DNA of 64,000 bases from Youngiibacter multivorans (GTDB lineage Bacteria; Bacillota; Clostridia; Clostridiales; Clostridiaceae), in assembly GCF_017873395.1 (NCBI RefSeq), contig NZ_JAGGKC010000002.1, positions 132,738 through 196,737 on the forward strand, given 5' to 3'. Below the pieces are notes generated by a model that was not told where the DNA came from, did no database searches, and saw nothing but the letters and a program-made list of their open reading frames with translations. Each line of letters begins with the position of its first letter. Positions within the stretch are counted from its first letter, which is position 1. The position numbers and the translations under genes were made by a program. This document shows, in pieces, positions 1-8,774 of the stretch.

Positions 1-355
1 GGTGGCTCTTGTCAAGGTGGCCGGCAACTGATGTCCTTTTTCCGTAGACACCAAGACCTCTGTTGCAGGTCTCATCCACGAGACTCTCCTCCACAGGCTC
101 CTCTGAGATGAGCACGGTTACGCTTGCTCCCTGAGGATCATAGTCCTGCTTTGAAATATTAAGGACATGGGCACCTATTATCCCTGTCACGTTCTCAAGT
201 ATCCTCGTCAGTCTTTCAGAATTGAACCACTCGTCAACGTAGCTCAGATAATCAATCTGCTCCTTCTCACTTGACGTGTAGCACACGTCGTATATGTTGA
301 AGCTTAAGGTCTTTGTAAGATTATTGAATCCGAAGAGTTTCAGCTTTCCTGCCAT
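1..355 (-). CDS. speD: S-adenosylmethionine decarboxylase proenzyme, N-terminal part (cut by window edge)
   Basis: SpeD decarboxylates S-adenosylmethionine to supply aminopropyl groups for spermidine. The visible 118 residues resemble the long Escherichia coli-type enzyme: an N-terminal NNLTKTLSFNIYD stretch, IIGAHVLNISKQDYDPQGAS, then HLDKSH at the window edge. Self-cleavage in this family occurs between Lys and Ser to form the pyruvoyl group, which would be Lys116/Ser117 here. The ATG is chosen because GGGAGG lies 5 bases upstream. The C-terminal half lies outside the window. Family assignment is firm from sequence recall; activity cannot be judged from a fragment. Confidence 0.93.
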   Translation of the reverse strand, partial: MAGKLKLFGFNNLTKTLSFNIYDVCYTSSEKEQIDYLSYVDEWFNSERLTRILENVTGIIGAHVLNISKQDYDPQGASVTVLISEEPVEESLVDETCNRGLGVYGKRTSVAGHLDKSH

Positions 356-411
356 TTGCGCCTCCCATTGTGTAGAATTGCAGCATTTACTCAATTTAAC
401 TGCCAAATATG

Positions 412-439
412 ATTATAGGGTATAGAGTCTAAAAAACAA
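412..439 (-). promoter_or_regulatory. probable promoter of speD
   Basis: On the minus strand TTGTTT (439-434) and TATAAT (417-412) are separated by 16 bases, giving a start of transcription about 50 bases before the speD ATG. The -10 is perfect and the -35 is weak. Confidence 0.45.
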
Positions 440-451
440 ACACGAATCGAA

Positions 452-847
452 CTAGCAGGTCCCGTGCGCAAGAAGCGCAACATCAAGTCCATTCCTGAAG
501 AGCTCATTGTAGGCCCTGCAGGCATCAGGTGTCTTAAGTACCATTACCCTGGCGACGCCGTTATCATTCAGGTAGTCGATGACTGTATCAGGCACTTCAA
601 GCGCCCCATCTGCCCCGTTTCCGATGACAAGTACATCACAGCCGCAATCAAGTACCCTTTCAACCATGGACTCGGTCAAAATATGTCCATGCCTCTCCTT
701 CCATCTCCGTACATCACCAGATATTATCATGATGTCCTTGCCCTTGCCTTTTCTATCGTTTCCACTTCCGGAGTGCTCCTCTCCCTGAACCAAGAACCTG
801 CCCCAAGAATAGTGCTCGATTGGTCCCCTGGGATCGTCAAACATCAT
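452..847 (-). CDS. Mth938-like (DUF498) domain protein
   Basis: A protein of 131 residues matching the Mth938-like fold family: IEHYSWGRFLVQG at the N-terminus, a GHILT segment, DVLVIGNGADG and a C-terminal ALLAHGTC. No enzymatic activity is established for the family in bacteria, so no reaction is assigned. The start is the ATG that overlaps the TGA of the upstream aldo/keto reductase (ATGA), preceded by GGGAGGGAG inside that gene; a longer start 24 bases upstream lacks a better site. The second ATG directly after is an equal alternative. The overlap indicates translational coupling with the reductase. Confidence 0.75.
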   Translation of the reverse strand: MMFDDPRGPIEHYSWGRFLVQGEEHSGSGNDRKGKGKDIMIISGDVRRWKERHGHILTESMVERVLDCGCDVLVIGNGADGALEVPDTVIDYLNDNGVARVMVLKTPDACRAYNELFRNGLDVALLAHGTC

Positions 848-1719
848 TCTCCCTCCCGCTTTTTGGGCCATATTGGGTAGTATTCGAGCTTCCTCGCATG
901 AATCTTGAGGAATTCCTTGTCATCATCCGACATCGGGTATTTCCTAAGGTCATCTATCCTCTCCAGCATGAACCTGAAATGGTCAATGTCTCCCGGAGGT
1001 ATAAGAGTATGCACACCTTTTTCAATGGCATATTTCATTGCAAGCCTGCCAAGCCTCTCCTCATCCCATATGGTCTTAACCCAGGACTTCGGGAAATCCT
1101 TGGTCTCATCCTCGAGATACCTTCTCTTCGCCAGGCTCTTGATTCCTAAGAAACCCTTGTAGGTCTCCTTCACAGCCTCTGAAATCCTATCTCCCCAGCC
1201 TGTATTGATCCCCATTGCCCAGTTCATTGGGAACATTACAGTGTCAAAGTCATACATTTCGATTGCCTTCAGGGCAATCTCCTCGCTGTGTGCTGAGAAG
1301 CCGATGTTCCTTATCAGACCGTCACGCTTTGCAATCAGAAGAGCTTCCATGACTCCACCAGGTCCGAATGCCTCCTCCAGATCCTCCATCTTTGACAGGG
1401 CATGGAGCTGATAGACATCAAACCAGTCAGTCTTGAGTGCCTTGAGTGATAACAGGAGCTCCTCCTGAGCGCCTTCATAATCCCTTTTCATTGTCTTGCA
1501 GGCAAGGAACACATCCTTCCTGTATGGTCTTAAGGCAGGTCCAAGTCTCTCCTGAGCTATACCATAGGAGGGAGCGACATCGAAATAGTTGACCTCTCTG
1601 TCTATTCCAAAGCTAACATATTCATTGGCTTTCTCCTGCGTCTCACCGTCTACGATTATCCCGCCAAATACAACCGGGCTGACCATAAGGCCTGTCCTTC
1701 CAAGCTTATCCCTCTCCAT
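844..1719 (-). CDS. aldo/keto reductase
   Basis: NADPH-dependent oxidoreductase of the aldo/keto reductase superfamily, 291 residues. The catalytic tetrad can be read as Asp47 and Tyr52 (NYFDVAPSYG), Lys75 (LACKT) and His106 (VYQLHAL). The C-terminal KFxF/LEYYP region resembles the predicted oxidoreductases of the COG1453 type, but no Fe-S cluster cysteines are present. AGGAGGAG precedes the ATG. It shares a transcript with the Mth938-like gene and is divergent from the efflux operon. The substrate is unknown. Confidence 0.88.
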   Translation of the reverse strand: MERDKLGRTGLMVSPVVFGGIIVDGETQEKANEYVSFGIDREVNYFDVAPSYGIAQERLGPALRPYRKDVFLACKTMKRDYEGAQEELLLSLKALKTDWFDVYQLHALSKMEDLEEAFGPGGVMEALLIAKRDGLIRNIGFSAHSEEIALKAIEMYDFDTVMFPMNWAMGINTGWGDRISEAVKETYKGFLGIKSLAKRRYLEDETKDFPKSWVKTIWDEERLGRLAMKYAIEKGVHTLIPPGDIDHFRFMLERIDDLRKYPMSDDDKEFLKIHARKLEYYPIWPKKREGE

Positions 1720-1768
1720 TCACGATCTCCTCCTATAAGAGTAAAAATTCAACTTCCTTATACCCTAC

Positions 1769-1777
1769 ATTATAGCA
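1769..1777 (-). promoter_or_regulatory. extended -10 promoter of the aldo/keto reductase operon
   Basis: TGCTATAAT on the minus strand is a perfect extended -10, about 50 bases before the reductase start. No good -35 is seen, which is usual for extended -10 promoters. Confidence 0.5.
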
Positions 1778-1827
1778 TCATGGCCTTATGTTCGGCACCC
1801 ATGCCAAAAGTTCATCCACAGTTCACA

Positions 1828-1855
1828 CTGACATCCTATACTTTGCCATGTTAAT
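1828..1855 (+). promoter_or_regulatory. possible promoter of the efflux operon
   Basis: CTGACA (1828-1833) and GTTAAT (1850-1855) with a 16-base spacer lie just before the efflux adaptor gene. Both boxes are imperfect. Confidence 0.35.
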
Positions 1856-1877
1856 AGAATTTAGGAGGAATCAGATT

Positions 1878-2762
1878 TTGGATAAGAAGAAAAAGAAGAG
1901 ATTGAGGAACTGGCTGCTTGTCGCAGCAGGAGCGGCGATAGTGATATTTGTCGGAAGCAGGCTGCTTGCACAGAAGCCTCTGACATATGAGTCGGTCGTT
2001 GCAGAGTCAAAGGACATAACCACCTGGTATTCATTCGCAGGCAATATTGAGGCCAACAGCAGGGAAACCATACTGTCTGAAAGGTCTTCAACCATTGACG
2101 ATATCTTTGTAGCTGAGGGCGAGCTTGTAGCAGAAGGCAAGGACCTTATAAACCCAAGCTCCGGAGACAACCCTGAAGCAGGCATGGATGGGGAGATTGC
2201 TGAAATATACGTAGAAGAAAACCAGACCGTATCTCCAGGAACAAAGCTAATGACAATCGTTGACTACACTGACCTTGAGGTAAGCGTGAAGGTTGATGAA
2301 TATGAGCTTTCTTCCGTAACTGCGGGCAAGGAGGTAAAGGTTTCGGTAAGCGCCATAGACAAGGAGTTTAAAGGAGTCATTGAAAGCATCTCCAAGGAAG
2401 GGTCCATAATAAATGGAGTGACCTATTTTCTTGCTGTTGTTAAGCTTGACTATGATGAAGCCCTTAAGGTAGGCATGTCTGCAGAAGTCACCCTTCTGAA
2501 GGATGAAGTTAATAATGTCGTCACCCTCCCAATGACAGCCATACAGTTCAATGACGACAATACCGCTTTCGTACTTAAGCAAGGAGCTGAAGGCATCGCA
2601 GTTGAGAGCCAGATAACAACCGGTATCAACGACGGAATCCTTGTCGAAATAGTAAGCGGAGTTTCTGACGGTGAAAAGATACTGCTTGGAGAAACAGCAA
2701 AAGCCGGAGGCTTCGGTATAGGCAGTGGAATAGGACGAGGGCTTCAGGACGGTGAAAACTGA
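1878..2762 (+). CDS. MacA/HlyD-like efflux adaptor (membrane fusion protein)
   Basis: Periplasmic-adaptor-type subunit of an ABC exporter, here on the outer face of a Gram-positive membrane. It has a basic N-terminus, one membrane segment (about residues 12-30), a lipoyl-like half motif around IAEIYVEENQTVSPGTKL and beta-barrel domains. It is short (294 residues) and lacks a long alpha-helical hairpin, as expected where there is no outer membrane. I chose the TTG at 1878 because AGGAGG lies 9 bases upstream and the next residues are the basic MDKKKKKR; an upstream ATG at 1788 has no ribosome site. The stop overlaps the next ATG (TGATG). Confidence 0.85.
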   Translation: MDKKKKKRLRNWLLVAAGAAIVIFVGSRLLAQKPLTYESVVAESKDITTWYSFAGNIEANSRETILSERSSTIDDIFVAEGELVAEGKDLINPSSGDNPEAGMDGEIAEIYVEENQTVSPGTKLMTIVDYTDLEVSVKVDEYELSSVTAGKEVKVSVSAIDKEFKGVIESISKEGSIINGVTYFLAVVKLDYDEALKVGMSAEVTLLKDEVNNVVTLPMTAIQFNDDNTAFVLKQGAEGIAVESQITTGINDGILVEIVSGVSDGEKILLGETAKAGGFGIGSGIGRGLQDGEN

Positions 2763-3445
2763 TGAATGAGATTTTAAACATGGAGAACATATCCAAAAGC
2801 TACAGCATGGGAGACGAGGATATCGAGGTTCTTCACGGAGTTGACCTAAAGGTTGAGAGAGGAGAGTTCCTTTCCATCCTCGGTCCCTCAGGCTCAGGCA
2901 AATCCACGCTCATGAACATAATCGGATGCCTTGATGTACCGTCATCAGGAAAATACACTCTCGCTGGCAATGACACCGGAGAGCTTGACGAGACTGAGCT
3001 CTCAAAGGTGAGAAACAGGGAGATCGGCTTCATATTCCAGAGCTTCCAACTTCTTCCGAGGATGACTGCCCTTCAGAATGTTGAGCTTCCGCTCATCTAC
3101 TCAAGGGTTTCCCTTTCCGAAAGGAAAAGGAGGGCGAAGGCTGTCCTCATCAAGGTCGGACTTGGAGACAAGCTCACAAGCCTTCCAAACCAGCTTTCAG
3201 GCGGTCAGCAGCAAAGGGTGGCAATTGCAAGGGCACTTGTGACCGAGCCCTCCATACTTCTGGCAGATGAGCCCACAGGAGCCCTTGACCAGAAAACCGG
3301 AACACAGGTAATGGAGCTCTTCGAGGAACTGAATTCGGAAGGCAGCACTATAGTCATGATCACACACGATGTGCATATAGCAAGACATGCGAAGAGAGTG
3401 GTCAATATCCTGGACGGTTATCTGTCCGAAGGGAGCATGGTATAA
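2762..3445 (+). CDS. ABC transporter ATP-binding protein, MacB/LolD type
   Basis: ATPase of a MacB-type exporter, 227 residues. Walker A GPSGSGKST at 41-49, Q-loop at Gln93, signature LSGGQQQR at 145-152 and Walker B ILLADE at 165-170 followed by PTGALD. These are the features of the LolD/MacB/BceA class that drives FtsX-like permeases. It overlaps the adaptor by 1 base upstream and the permease by 1 base downstream (TAATG), so all three are one translational unit. Confidence 0.95.
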   Translation: MNEILNMENISKSYSMGDEDIEVLHGVDLKVERGEFLSILGPSGSGKSTLMNIIGCLDVPSSGKYTLAGNDTGELDETELSKVRNREIGFIFQSFQLLPRMTALQNVELPLIYSRVSLSERKRRAKAVLIKVGLGDKLTSLPNQLSGGQQQRVAIARALVTEPSILLADEPTGALDQKTGTQVMELFEELNSEGSTIVMITHDVHIARHAKRVVNILDGYLSEGSMV

Positions 3446-4617
3446 TGATATTCGAGAGCATGAGAATGTCCTTTGAGAACATAATAGCTAACAAGCTCCG
3501 CTCTTTCCTGACCATGCTTGGCATAGTCATAGGAGTGGCTGCGATAATCGCCCTAATAACCATAGTCCAGGGTGCCACAAGCAGCATTACGGACCAGGTG
3601 ACGAGCCTGGGTGTGAACAAGGTGACTGTAAACGCCATGGGTACTGCTGTAAAGAAAGGCCTTAACGATGAGGATGTAGGCAGGATAGCGGCACTTTCAA
3701 ACATTTCAGGAGTGTCCCCCACTGTTTCAAGGAAAATGAGCGTTGCACACGACAGCACCATATTGGATGATGTAATCGTTCAGGGAAACAACGAGGTCTA
3801 TTTCAAGAATGACGATGGCCTGCTAAAATCAGGCAGGGCGATAAACATACTGGACCTGGAGTCCGGTAACCAGGTGGCTGTCATCGGCTCTGACATAACA
3901 AATGAGCTTTTCTATGGGACAAGCCCCATAGGACAGGAGCTCCTCATCGGAGGCAGGACCTACTCCATAATCGGGACCCTGGCACCAGCAAGTGCATTCG
4001 GGGCAAGCTCCGTCAACTCCTCGGTCATCATTCCGTACACAACGGCAATGAGGTCCATGGGTATAAGGAACATAACAAGCCTTGACGCTTTTCTTATCGA
4101 TACTTTGAAAGCTGATGAGACTGTCGTGGAAATCGAAGGTGTACTTGATGCATCCTTCAACTACAAGGAAAATGCATTCAGCGTCTTCAATATGGGCGAC
4201 ATGATAAGCTCGTTCGAGAGCATAACCAGCATGATGACACTGCTTCTGGCAGGAATAGCAGCCATATCCCTTGTAGTAGGCGGCATAGGAATCATGAACA
4301 TGATGCTGGTTTCCGTAACTGAAAGAAGGTCCGAGATAGGACTGAGGAAGGCACTTGGAGCCACCCCTCTTACCATACAGGCTCAATTCATAATTGAATC
4401 CATATTCCTGTCACTTATCGGAGGAGCTGCCGGTCTTGTTGTTGGAGCCCTTATAGCATATCTTGCTGCCGGCTTCATAGGAACAGGCTTCACAATTGCT
4501 CCAACCACTGTATATATAGCTCTCGGATTCTCCGCTGCTGTTGGAATACTGTTCGGCTTCATGCCCGCAAGAAAGGCAAGCAGGCTGAATCCTATCGACG
4601 CGCTGAGGAGCCTGTGA
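3445..4617 (+). CDS. MacB-like FtsX-type ABC permease
   Basis: Permease with a MacB topology: one N-terminal membrane segment (LRSFLTMLGIVIGVAAIIAL region), a large extracellular MacB periplasmic-core domain, then three C-terminal helices with the conserved GGIGIMNMMLVSVTERRSEIGLRKALGA region of FtsX permeases, which I cite here only by its first part GGIGIMNMMLVSVTERR. Length 390 matches Gram-positive MacB homologues. With the adaptor and ATPase it forms a complete tripartite exporter core, probably for a peptide or antimicrobial compound. The substrate is inference only. Confidence 0.92.
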   Translation: MIFESMRMSFENIIANKLRSFLTMLGIVIGVAAIIALITIVQGATSSITDQVTSLGVNKVTVNAMGTAVKKGLNDEDVGRIAALSNISGVSPTVSRKMSVAHDSTILDDVIVQGNNEVYFKNDDGLLKSGRAINILDLESGNQVAVIGSDITNELFYGTSPIGQELLIGGRTYSIIGTLAPASAFGASSVNSSVIIPYTTAMRSMGIRNITSLDAFLIDTLKADETVVEIEGVLDASFNYKENAFSVFNMGDMISSFESITSMMTLLLAGIAAISLVVGGIGIMNMMLVSVTERRSEIGLRKALGATPLTIQAQFIIESIFLSLIGGAAGLVVGALIAYLAAGFIGTGFTIAPTTVYIALGFSAAVGILFGFMPARKASRLNPIDALRSL

Positions 4618-4639
4618 TGATAAAGGTCGGGTGAAAATA

Positions 4640-5314
4640 ATGGTCAACATACTTGTTGCAGAGGACAATGAAAATATAAGGAAGCTGATCGTTACATACC
4701 TTGAGTCTGACGGCTACGAGGTACTATCCGCAGCCGACGGGCTGGAGGCCCTCAAGACAATGGACACCGAGTCCATTGACCTTCTTGTCGCTGACATAAT
4801 GATGCCGGGCATGGATGGTTACGAACTGGTCAAAAGCCTTAGGGACAGCGGCTACACTCTGCCGGTCCTCATGATAACGGCAAAGGATGAATTTGACGAC
4901 ATGAAGCAGGGTTTCGCCTCAGGAACAGACGACTACATGGTGAAGCCCATAGACCTTGATGAGATGCTCCTAAGGGTATCAGCCCTTTTAAGGCGTGCAC
5001 GGATATCAACTGAGAAGAAGATAACCATCGGAGGCCTGACAGCAGACAGCGAGACGCTTTCAGTATATGGCAGGGAAAAGACTGTAACCCTACCCCTTAA
5101 GGAATTCATGCTTCTCTTCAAACTTATGAGCTACCCTGGCAAGATATTCACAAGGCAGGACCTTATGGAAAAGATCTGGGGTCTGGACAACGATACAGAG
5201 GAACGCACGGTTGATGTGCATATCAAGAGATTAAGGGAAAAATTCGAGGAAACCCCTGAATTCAGCATCGTGACAGTAAGAGGCCTCGGATACAAGCTGG
5301 TAAAGAACGTATGA
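4640..5314 (+). CDS. OmpR-family response regulator of the efflux operon
   Basis: Receiver plus winged-helix DNA-binding response regulator, 224 residues. The phospho-acceptor is Asp52 (LLVADIMMPGMDG), with conserved VAEDN at the N-terminus and MVKPID containing the switch lysine. The C-terminal half shows EERTVDVHIKRLREK and GLGYKL of the OmpR/PhoB effector domain. The ATG at 4640 is preferred; a GTG at 4631 in frame is possible with AAAGG upstream. It lies 22 bases after the permease and overlaps the kinase gene by 4 bases, so the exporter and its sensor pair are co-transcribed. Confidence 0.93.
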   Translation: MVNILVAEDNENIRKLIVTYLESDGYEVLSAADGLEALKTMDTESIDLLVADIMMPGMDGYELVKSLRDSGYTLPVLMITAKDEFDDMKQGFASGTDDYMVKPIDLDEMLLRVSALLRRARISTEKKITIGGLTADSETLSVYGREKTVTLPLKEFMLLFKLMSYPGKIFTRQDLMEKIWGLDNDTEERTVDVHIKRLREKFEETPEFSIVTVRGLGYKLVKNV

Positions 5315-6372
5315 GAAAATTATTCAGGTTCAAATCTATCTACACCAAGTTTACCCTTCTATTCCTGTTCGTCTGGTGGTTCCTTAATTCCATCACCTTC
5401 GCTGTCGTAGCCATGTTCATGAGAAGAACGACCTTCTATGACATGACGAAGGTTCTGCCGGGTCAGTTCCAGGAATTCAGGGAGCTGCATTCCAAGATGA
5501 ACATAGTCTTCCTCATAAGCGTAGTGATAGGCTCAGGCATAATACTCCTTGCCGTCAAGAGCATCGTGAAGCCGATACAGAAATTATCAGGGGCATCCAA
5601 AGAGGTCGCTTCAGGTAACTTCGACATTCAGATGAAGGTGGAAAGCCAGGACGAAATAGGAAGGCTTACTGAAGACTTTAACCTTATGGTTACAGAGCTC
5701 AGGAACATTGAACACCTCAGGACTGATTTCGTATCGAACGTATCCCACGAATTCAGGACACCCATAACATCAATAAGAGGCTATGCGAAGCTGATCAAGA
5801 ACAGGGACCTGAGCAAGGATAAGCATGACGAATATGCGGACATCATAATAAGTGAAAGCGACAGGCTGTCTCAGCTATCATCGAATCTGCTCAAGCTTTC
5901 CAGCCTTGATTCAAAGGCCATACCTTCCCAAAGGACGTTGTTCTCCCTTGACGAGGAGATCAGGAAAGTTATACTCCTCTTGGAACCGGAATGGTCCAGG
6001 AAGGAACTTGACCTGGATGTGGACCTAGATGACATGAACATAACCGGTGACCGACACCTTCTTTACGAGGTATGGCTGAATCTCATACAGAACGCAGTCA
6101 AATTCACCGACAAGGGCGGCAAAATGTCCGTAACTCTGAAAAGGGAAAATGGCAGGGTAATATTCAAGACCCTGAACAAAGGACCTTCCTTTAACAATGA
6201 AGAGCTTAAGAGAATATTCGAGCGCTTCTACAAGGGAGACACCTCCCACTCATCAGAGGGCAGCGGACTTGGACTTGCAATTGCCCGTAAGATAATCGAG
6301 ACACATAACGGCACCATCAAAGCGGACAGCAGGGATGGATTTGTCACATTCACTGTGGAGCTTGAAGAATGA
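5311..6372 (+). CDS. sensor histidine kinase with HAMP domain
   Basis: Membrane kinase of 353 residues, partner of the regulator just upstream (ATGA overlap). Two membrane segments (about 15-36 and 64-83) enclose a very short extracellular loop of about 28 residues, then a HAMP domain, an H-box FVSNVSHEFRTPITS with His146, and a HATPase domain ending in GSGLGLAIARK. The tiny sensor loop is typical of intramembrane-sensing kinases that monitor cell-envelope stress or antibiotics, which fits the exporter context. The stimulus is inferred, not shown. Confidence 0.93.
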   Translation: MRKLFRFKSIYTKFTLLFLFVWWFLNSITFAVVAMFMRRTTFYDMTKVLPGQFQEFRELHSKMNIVFLISVVIGSGIILLAVKSIVKPIQKLSGASKEVASGNFDIQMKVESQDEIGRLTEDFNLMVTELRNIEHLRTDFVSNVSHEFRTPITSIRGYAKLIKNRDLSKDKHDEYADIIISESDRLSQLSSNLLKLSSLDSKAIPSQRTLFSLDEEIRKVILLLEPEWSRKELDLDVDLDDMNITGDRHLLYEVWLNLIQNAVKFTDKGGKMSVTLKRENGRVIFKTLNKGPSFNNEELKRIFERFYKGDTSHSSEGSGLGLAIARKIIETHNGTIKADSRDGFVTFTVELEE

Positions 6373-6379
6373 TAAAACT

Positions 6380-6416
6380 GAAGCCAGGAAGAGTCAAAAG
6401 AGACTCCCCTGGCTTC
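6380..6416. terminator. bidirectional intrinsic terminator
   Basis: GAAGCCAGG (6380-6388) pairs with CCTGGCTTC (6408-6416), with an inner GAGTC/GACTC extension. It lies between the convergent kinase and enoate reductase genes; the minus-strand copy is followed by AGTTTTATC. Confidence 0.75.
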
Positions 6417-6428
6417 ATTCATTTAGTA

Positions 6429-8471
6429 TCAGATCATTCTCGCAGCGTCGTATGCATCCCAGACTGCCTTCATTACATTTTCAGGCTTAACCGCATCCCC
6501 TATGATATGGACATTATCGGCCTTGATCTCCTCATAAAGGCTGTTGTCGCTAACGTACCCGACTGAGACTATGACATGGTCAGCCTTTACCTGTGACGGC
6601 ACAGGCATCCCTCCCGGTCCTGCCGCAAACATCAGCTTCGCCCTGTTGTTTATGTTCGGGTAGTTTTTGACAGTTGTGACCACATCTGCAATTCCATTCT
6701 CATACTTCGTCACGACAGTTGACTTCATGACATTGACTTTATACAAGTCAATCATTTCCATCAGCATGTTGTAGTTTGCAGCAGAAAGCCCGAAGGAATT
6801 GAGTATCGTATCCTGAGCCTCAACCACAGTAACCTTTTTGCCCTTCTTTCCCAGGTCGCAGGCTATCTCTATACCGGTCAGTCCTCCGCCTACTATAAGG
6901 ATATTCTCTCCCTCAATGTTTCCGTTCATCAGCGTATCTATAGTATAGGTCACGTTCTTCTGGTCGAATCCTTCAGTTGCAAGCTTCTTCTCAAAGGCTC
7001 CCGTGGCTACGAATATTTCATCATATCCTGAAGCTTTAATTAGATCCTTGTCAGCATATGAATTAAGGTGGACGTTGACACCAGTATCTTTAACCTGCTT
7101 CTCATACCATGTGAGGAGCCTCCTGTCGTCTTCCTTATAGTCAAAGGCTGATGCAGGAATGAACTGTCCTCCGAGCCTTCCTGTCTTCTCATACAGGTCA
7201 ACCTGGTGTCCTCTAAGCGCACATACCCTTGCTGCCTCCATGCCGCCGATACCACCGCCTACAACCAGTACCTTCTTTGCCTTGTCAGCCTTGCCGATGT
7301 CATAGGTGAGCTCCCTGCCGCAGGCTGGGTTCACGGCGCAGGAAATGTCCTTCATCTGGAATATCCTTGACAGGCAGCCGTTGTGACAGCCTATGCATGG
7401 CCTGATGTCAGCTTCTTCTCCTGCAAGGAATTTGTTCGCCATGTACGGGTCAGCAAGAAGAGGTCTTCCCATTCCCATCATGTCTATTCCGCCCTCTGCT
7501 ATCTCCTTGTCAGCAAGAGAGGGATCGTCAAACTTTCCAGCGCAGATCACCGGTATGGAAACGTGCTTCCTCAGGAACTTGACATCCTCAAGGTTGCAGG
7601 CCTTGGGCATATATACAGGCGGATGAGGCCAGTACCAGCTGTCGTAGGAGCCGTTGTCGCAGTTCAGCGCATCATACCCGGCATCAGCAAGCATGTTAGC
7701 GACCACTATGCTCTCCTCATAATCCCTTCCGAACTCAGTGAATGTCTCTCCTGGCAGAGCTCCCCTGTTGAAGCCCTTCATGTAGCTCTTTACGCTGTAC
7801 CTTACGGTAACCGGGAAGTCGTTTCCGCATTTAGCCTTAATTGCCTTCACTATCTCAGTCGGGAACCTCAGCCTGTTCTCCAGGCTTCCGCCGTACTCAT
7901 CTGTCCTGTGGTTGGTATTCTCCATTGTGAACTGGTCCAGGAGATATCCTTCGTGGACAGCATGGACCTCTACTCCATCTATTCCTGCCATCTTGTTGGC
8001 AAGTGCTGCATTCGCGAACATCTCGATATAGTCCTTGATCTCAGCTATAGTCATCTCCCTGTTATTATGGGTAGGATCCCATACATTGGGAAGCTCGCTC
8101 GGCGCAGGATCCGTATGGTGCATGCTGGACCTGCCTGAAAGTGCTGTGATCTGTACTATTACCTTTGAGCCATACTTGTGGATGCCATCTGCAAGGTACT
8201 TCTGCTGCTCGATGTACTTGTAGAAGCCTTCACCCACGTCACCGGGACCATGGCCCTTTGGCAGCCATGCTACAGGCAGAAGTCCCGTTATGATGAGTCC
8301 GGTACCGCCCTTTGCGCGTTCGATGTAGTAATCAGCACCATCCTTGGTATAGGCTCCGTTTGGTCCCATGAGCCTTGGGGAAAATACTCCCATGGGCATC
8401 ATGGCTATGCGGTTTTTCACCTCCATGGAGCCGATCTTTACAGGAGAAAACAATGCAGGATACTTTGACAT
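6429..8471 (-). CDS. 2-enoate reductase-like Fe-S flavoenzyme (old yellow enzyme family)
   Basis: 680-residue NADH:flavin oxidoreductase with an N-terminal FMN TIM barrel (about 1-345), a [4Fe-4S] motif C359-x2-C362-x3-C366-x11-C378, and C-terminal FAD/NAD(H) domains with VVGGGIGGMEAA and IVGGGLTGIEIA. His170 and His173 (VEVHAVHEGYLLDQF) are in the substrate pocket. This layout is that of 2-enoate reductase, 2,4-dienoyl-CoA reductase and bile-acid BaiCD/BaiH enzymes, which reduce activated C=C bonds in anaerobes. Start chosen at the MSKYPALF methionine with GAGAGG upstream; a longer frame of 22 residues has no site. Substrate unknown. Confidence 0.9.
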   Translation of the reverse strand: MSKYPALFSPVKIGSMEVKNRIAMMPMGVFSPRLMGPNGAYTKDGADYYIERAKGGTGLIITGLLPVAWLPKGHGPGDVGEGFYKYIEQQKYLADGIHKYGSKVIVQITALSGRSSMHHTDPAPSELPNVWDPTHNNREMTIAEIKDYIEMFANAALANKMAGIDGVEVHAVHEGYLLDQFTMENTNHRTDEYGGSLENRLRFPTEIVKAIKAKCGNDFPVTVRYSVKSYMKGFNRGALPGETFTEFGRDYEESIVVANMLADAGYDALNCDNGSYDSWYWPHPPVYMPKACNLEDVKFLRKHVSIPVICAGKFDDPSLADKEIAEGGIDMMGMGRPLLADPYMANKFLAGEEADIRPCIGCHNGCLSRIFQMKDISCAVNPACGRELTYDIGKADKAKKVLVVGGGIGGMEAARVCALRGHQVDLYEKTGRLGGQFIPASAFDYKEDDRRLLTWYEKQVKDTGVNVHLNSYADKDLIKASGYDEIFVATGAFEKKLATEGFDQKNVTYTIDTLMNGNIEGENILIVGGGLTGIEIACDLGKKGKKVTVVEAQDTILNSFGLSAANYNMLMEMIDLYKVNVMKSTVVTKYENGIADVVTTVKNYPNINNRAKLMFAAGPGGMPVPSQVKADHVIVSVGYVSDNSLYEEIKADNVHIIGDAVKPENVMKAVWDAYDAARMI

Positions 8472-8685
8472 GATTTCGCCTCTCTTCATATTTCTCATTT
8501 CAAACCGATTCGCCGAACTGGTTTGATGAATCCACATAAAGTATACCGCTGCATGTAAAGGTATTCAATCTACCTGATAAACATTTATCAATAATGAGTT
8601 ATTTCCTCACTCCACATCAATAATTAAGATTTTCACATACCAAAAACTCATTCTTGGCAATATGTTTGTTCTGCAAAAATGTATA

Positions 8686-8721
8686 AAGCCATGGCTTGAG
8701 TTCTTCCTCAGGCCATGGCTT
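8686..8721 (-). terminator. terminator of azlCD
   Basis: AAGCCATGGCyTGAG and its complement form a 15-pair stem around a 6-base loop, followed on the minus strand by TATACATTTTT. Each arm itself contains the palindrome GCCATGGC. It lies 54 bases after azlD. Confidence 0.65.
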
Positions 8722-8774
8722 TAGCTCAAATATTCTTCTGACAGATACTCTGTACTTTATTGCAGTCAGGTTTT

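Noticed and set aside
464..880. Plus-strand frame of 138 codons over the Mth938-like gene.
   Set aside because: It is antisense to a recognised family member and matches no family.
3829..4386. Long minus-strand frame inside the MacB-like permease gene.
   Set aside because: Antisense to a clear permease with matching motifs; composition is odd (many Cys, Tyr, His).
7383..8138. 251-codon plus-strand frame inside the enoate reductase gene.
   Set aside because: Antisense to a protein with several conserved motifs; no ribosome site.
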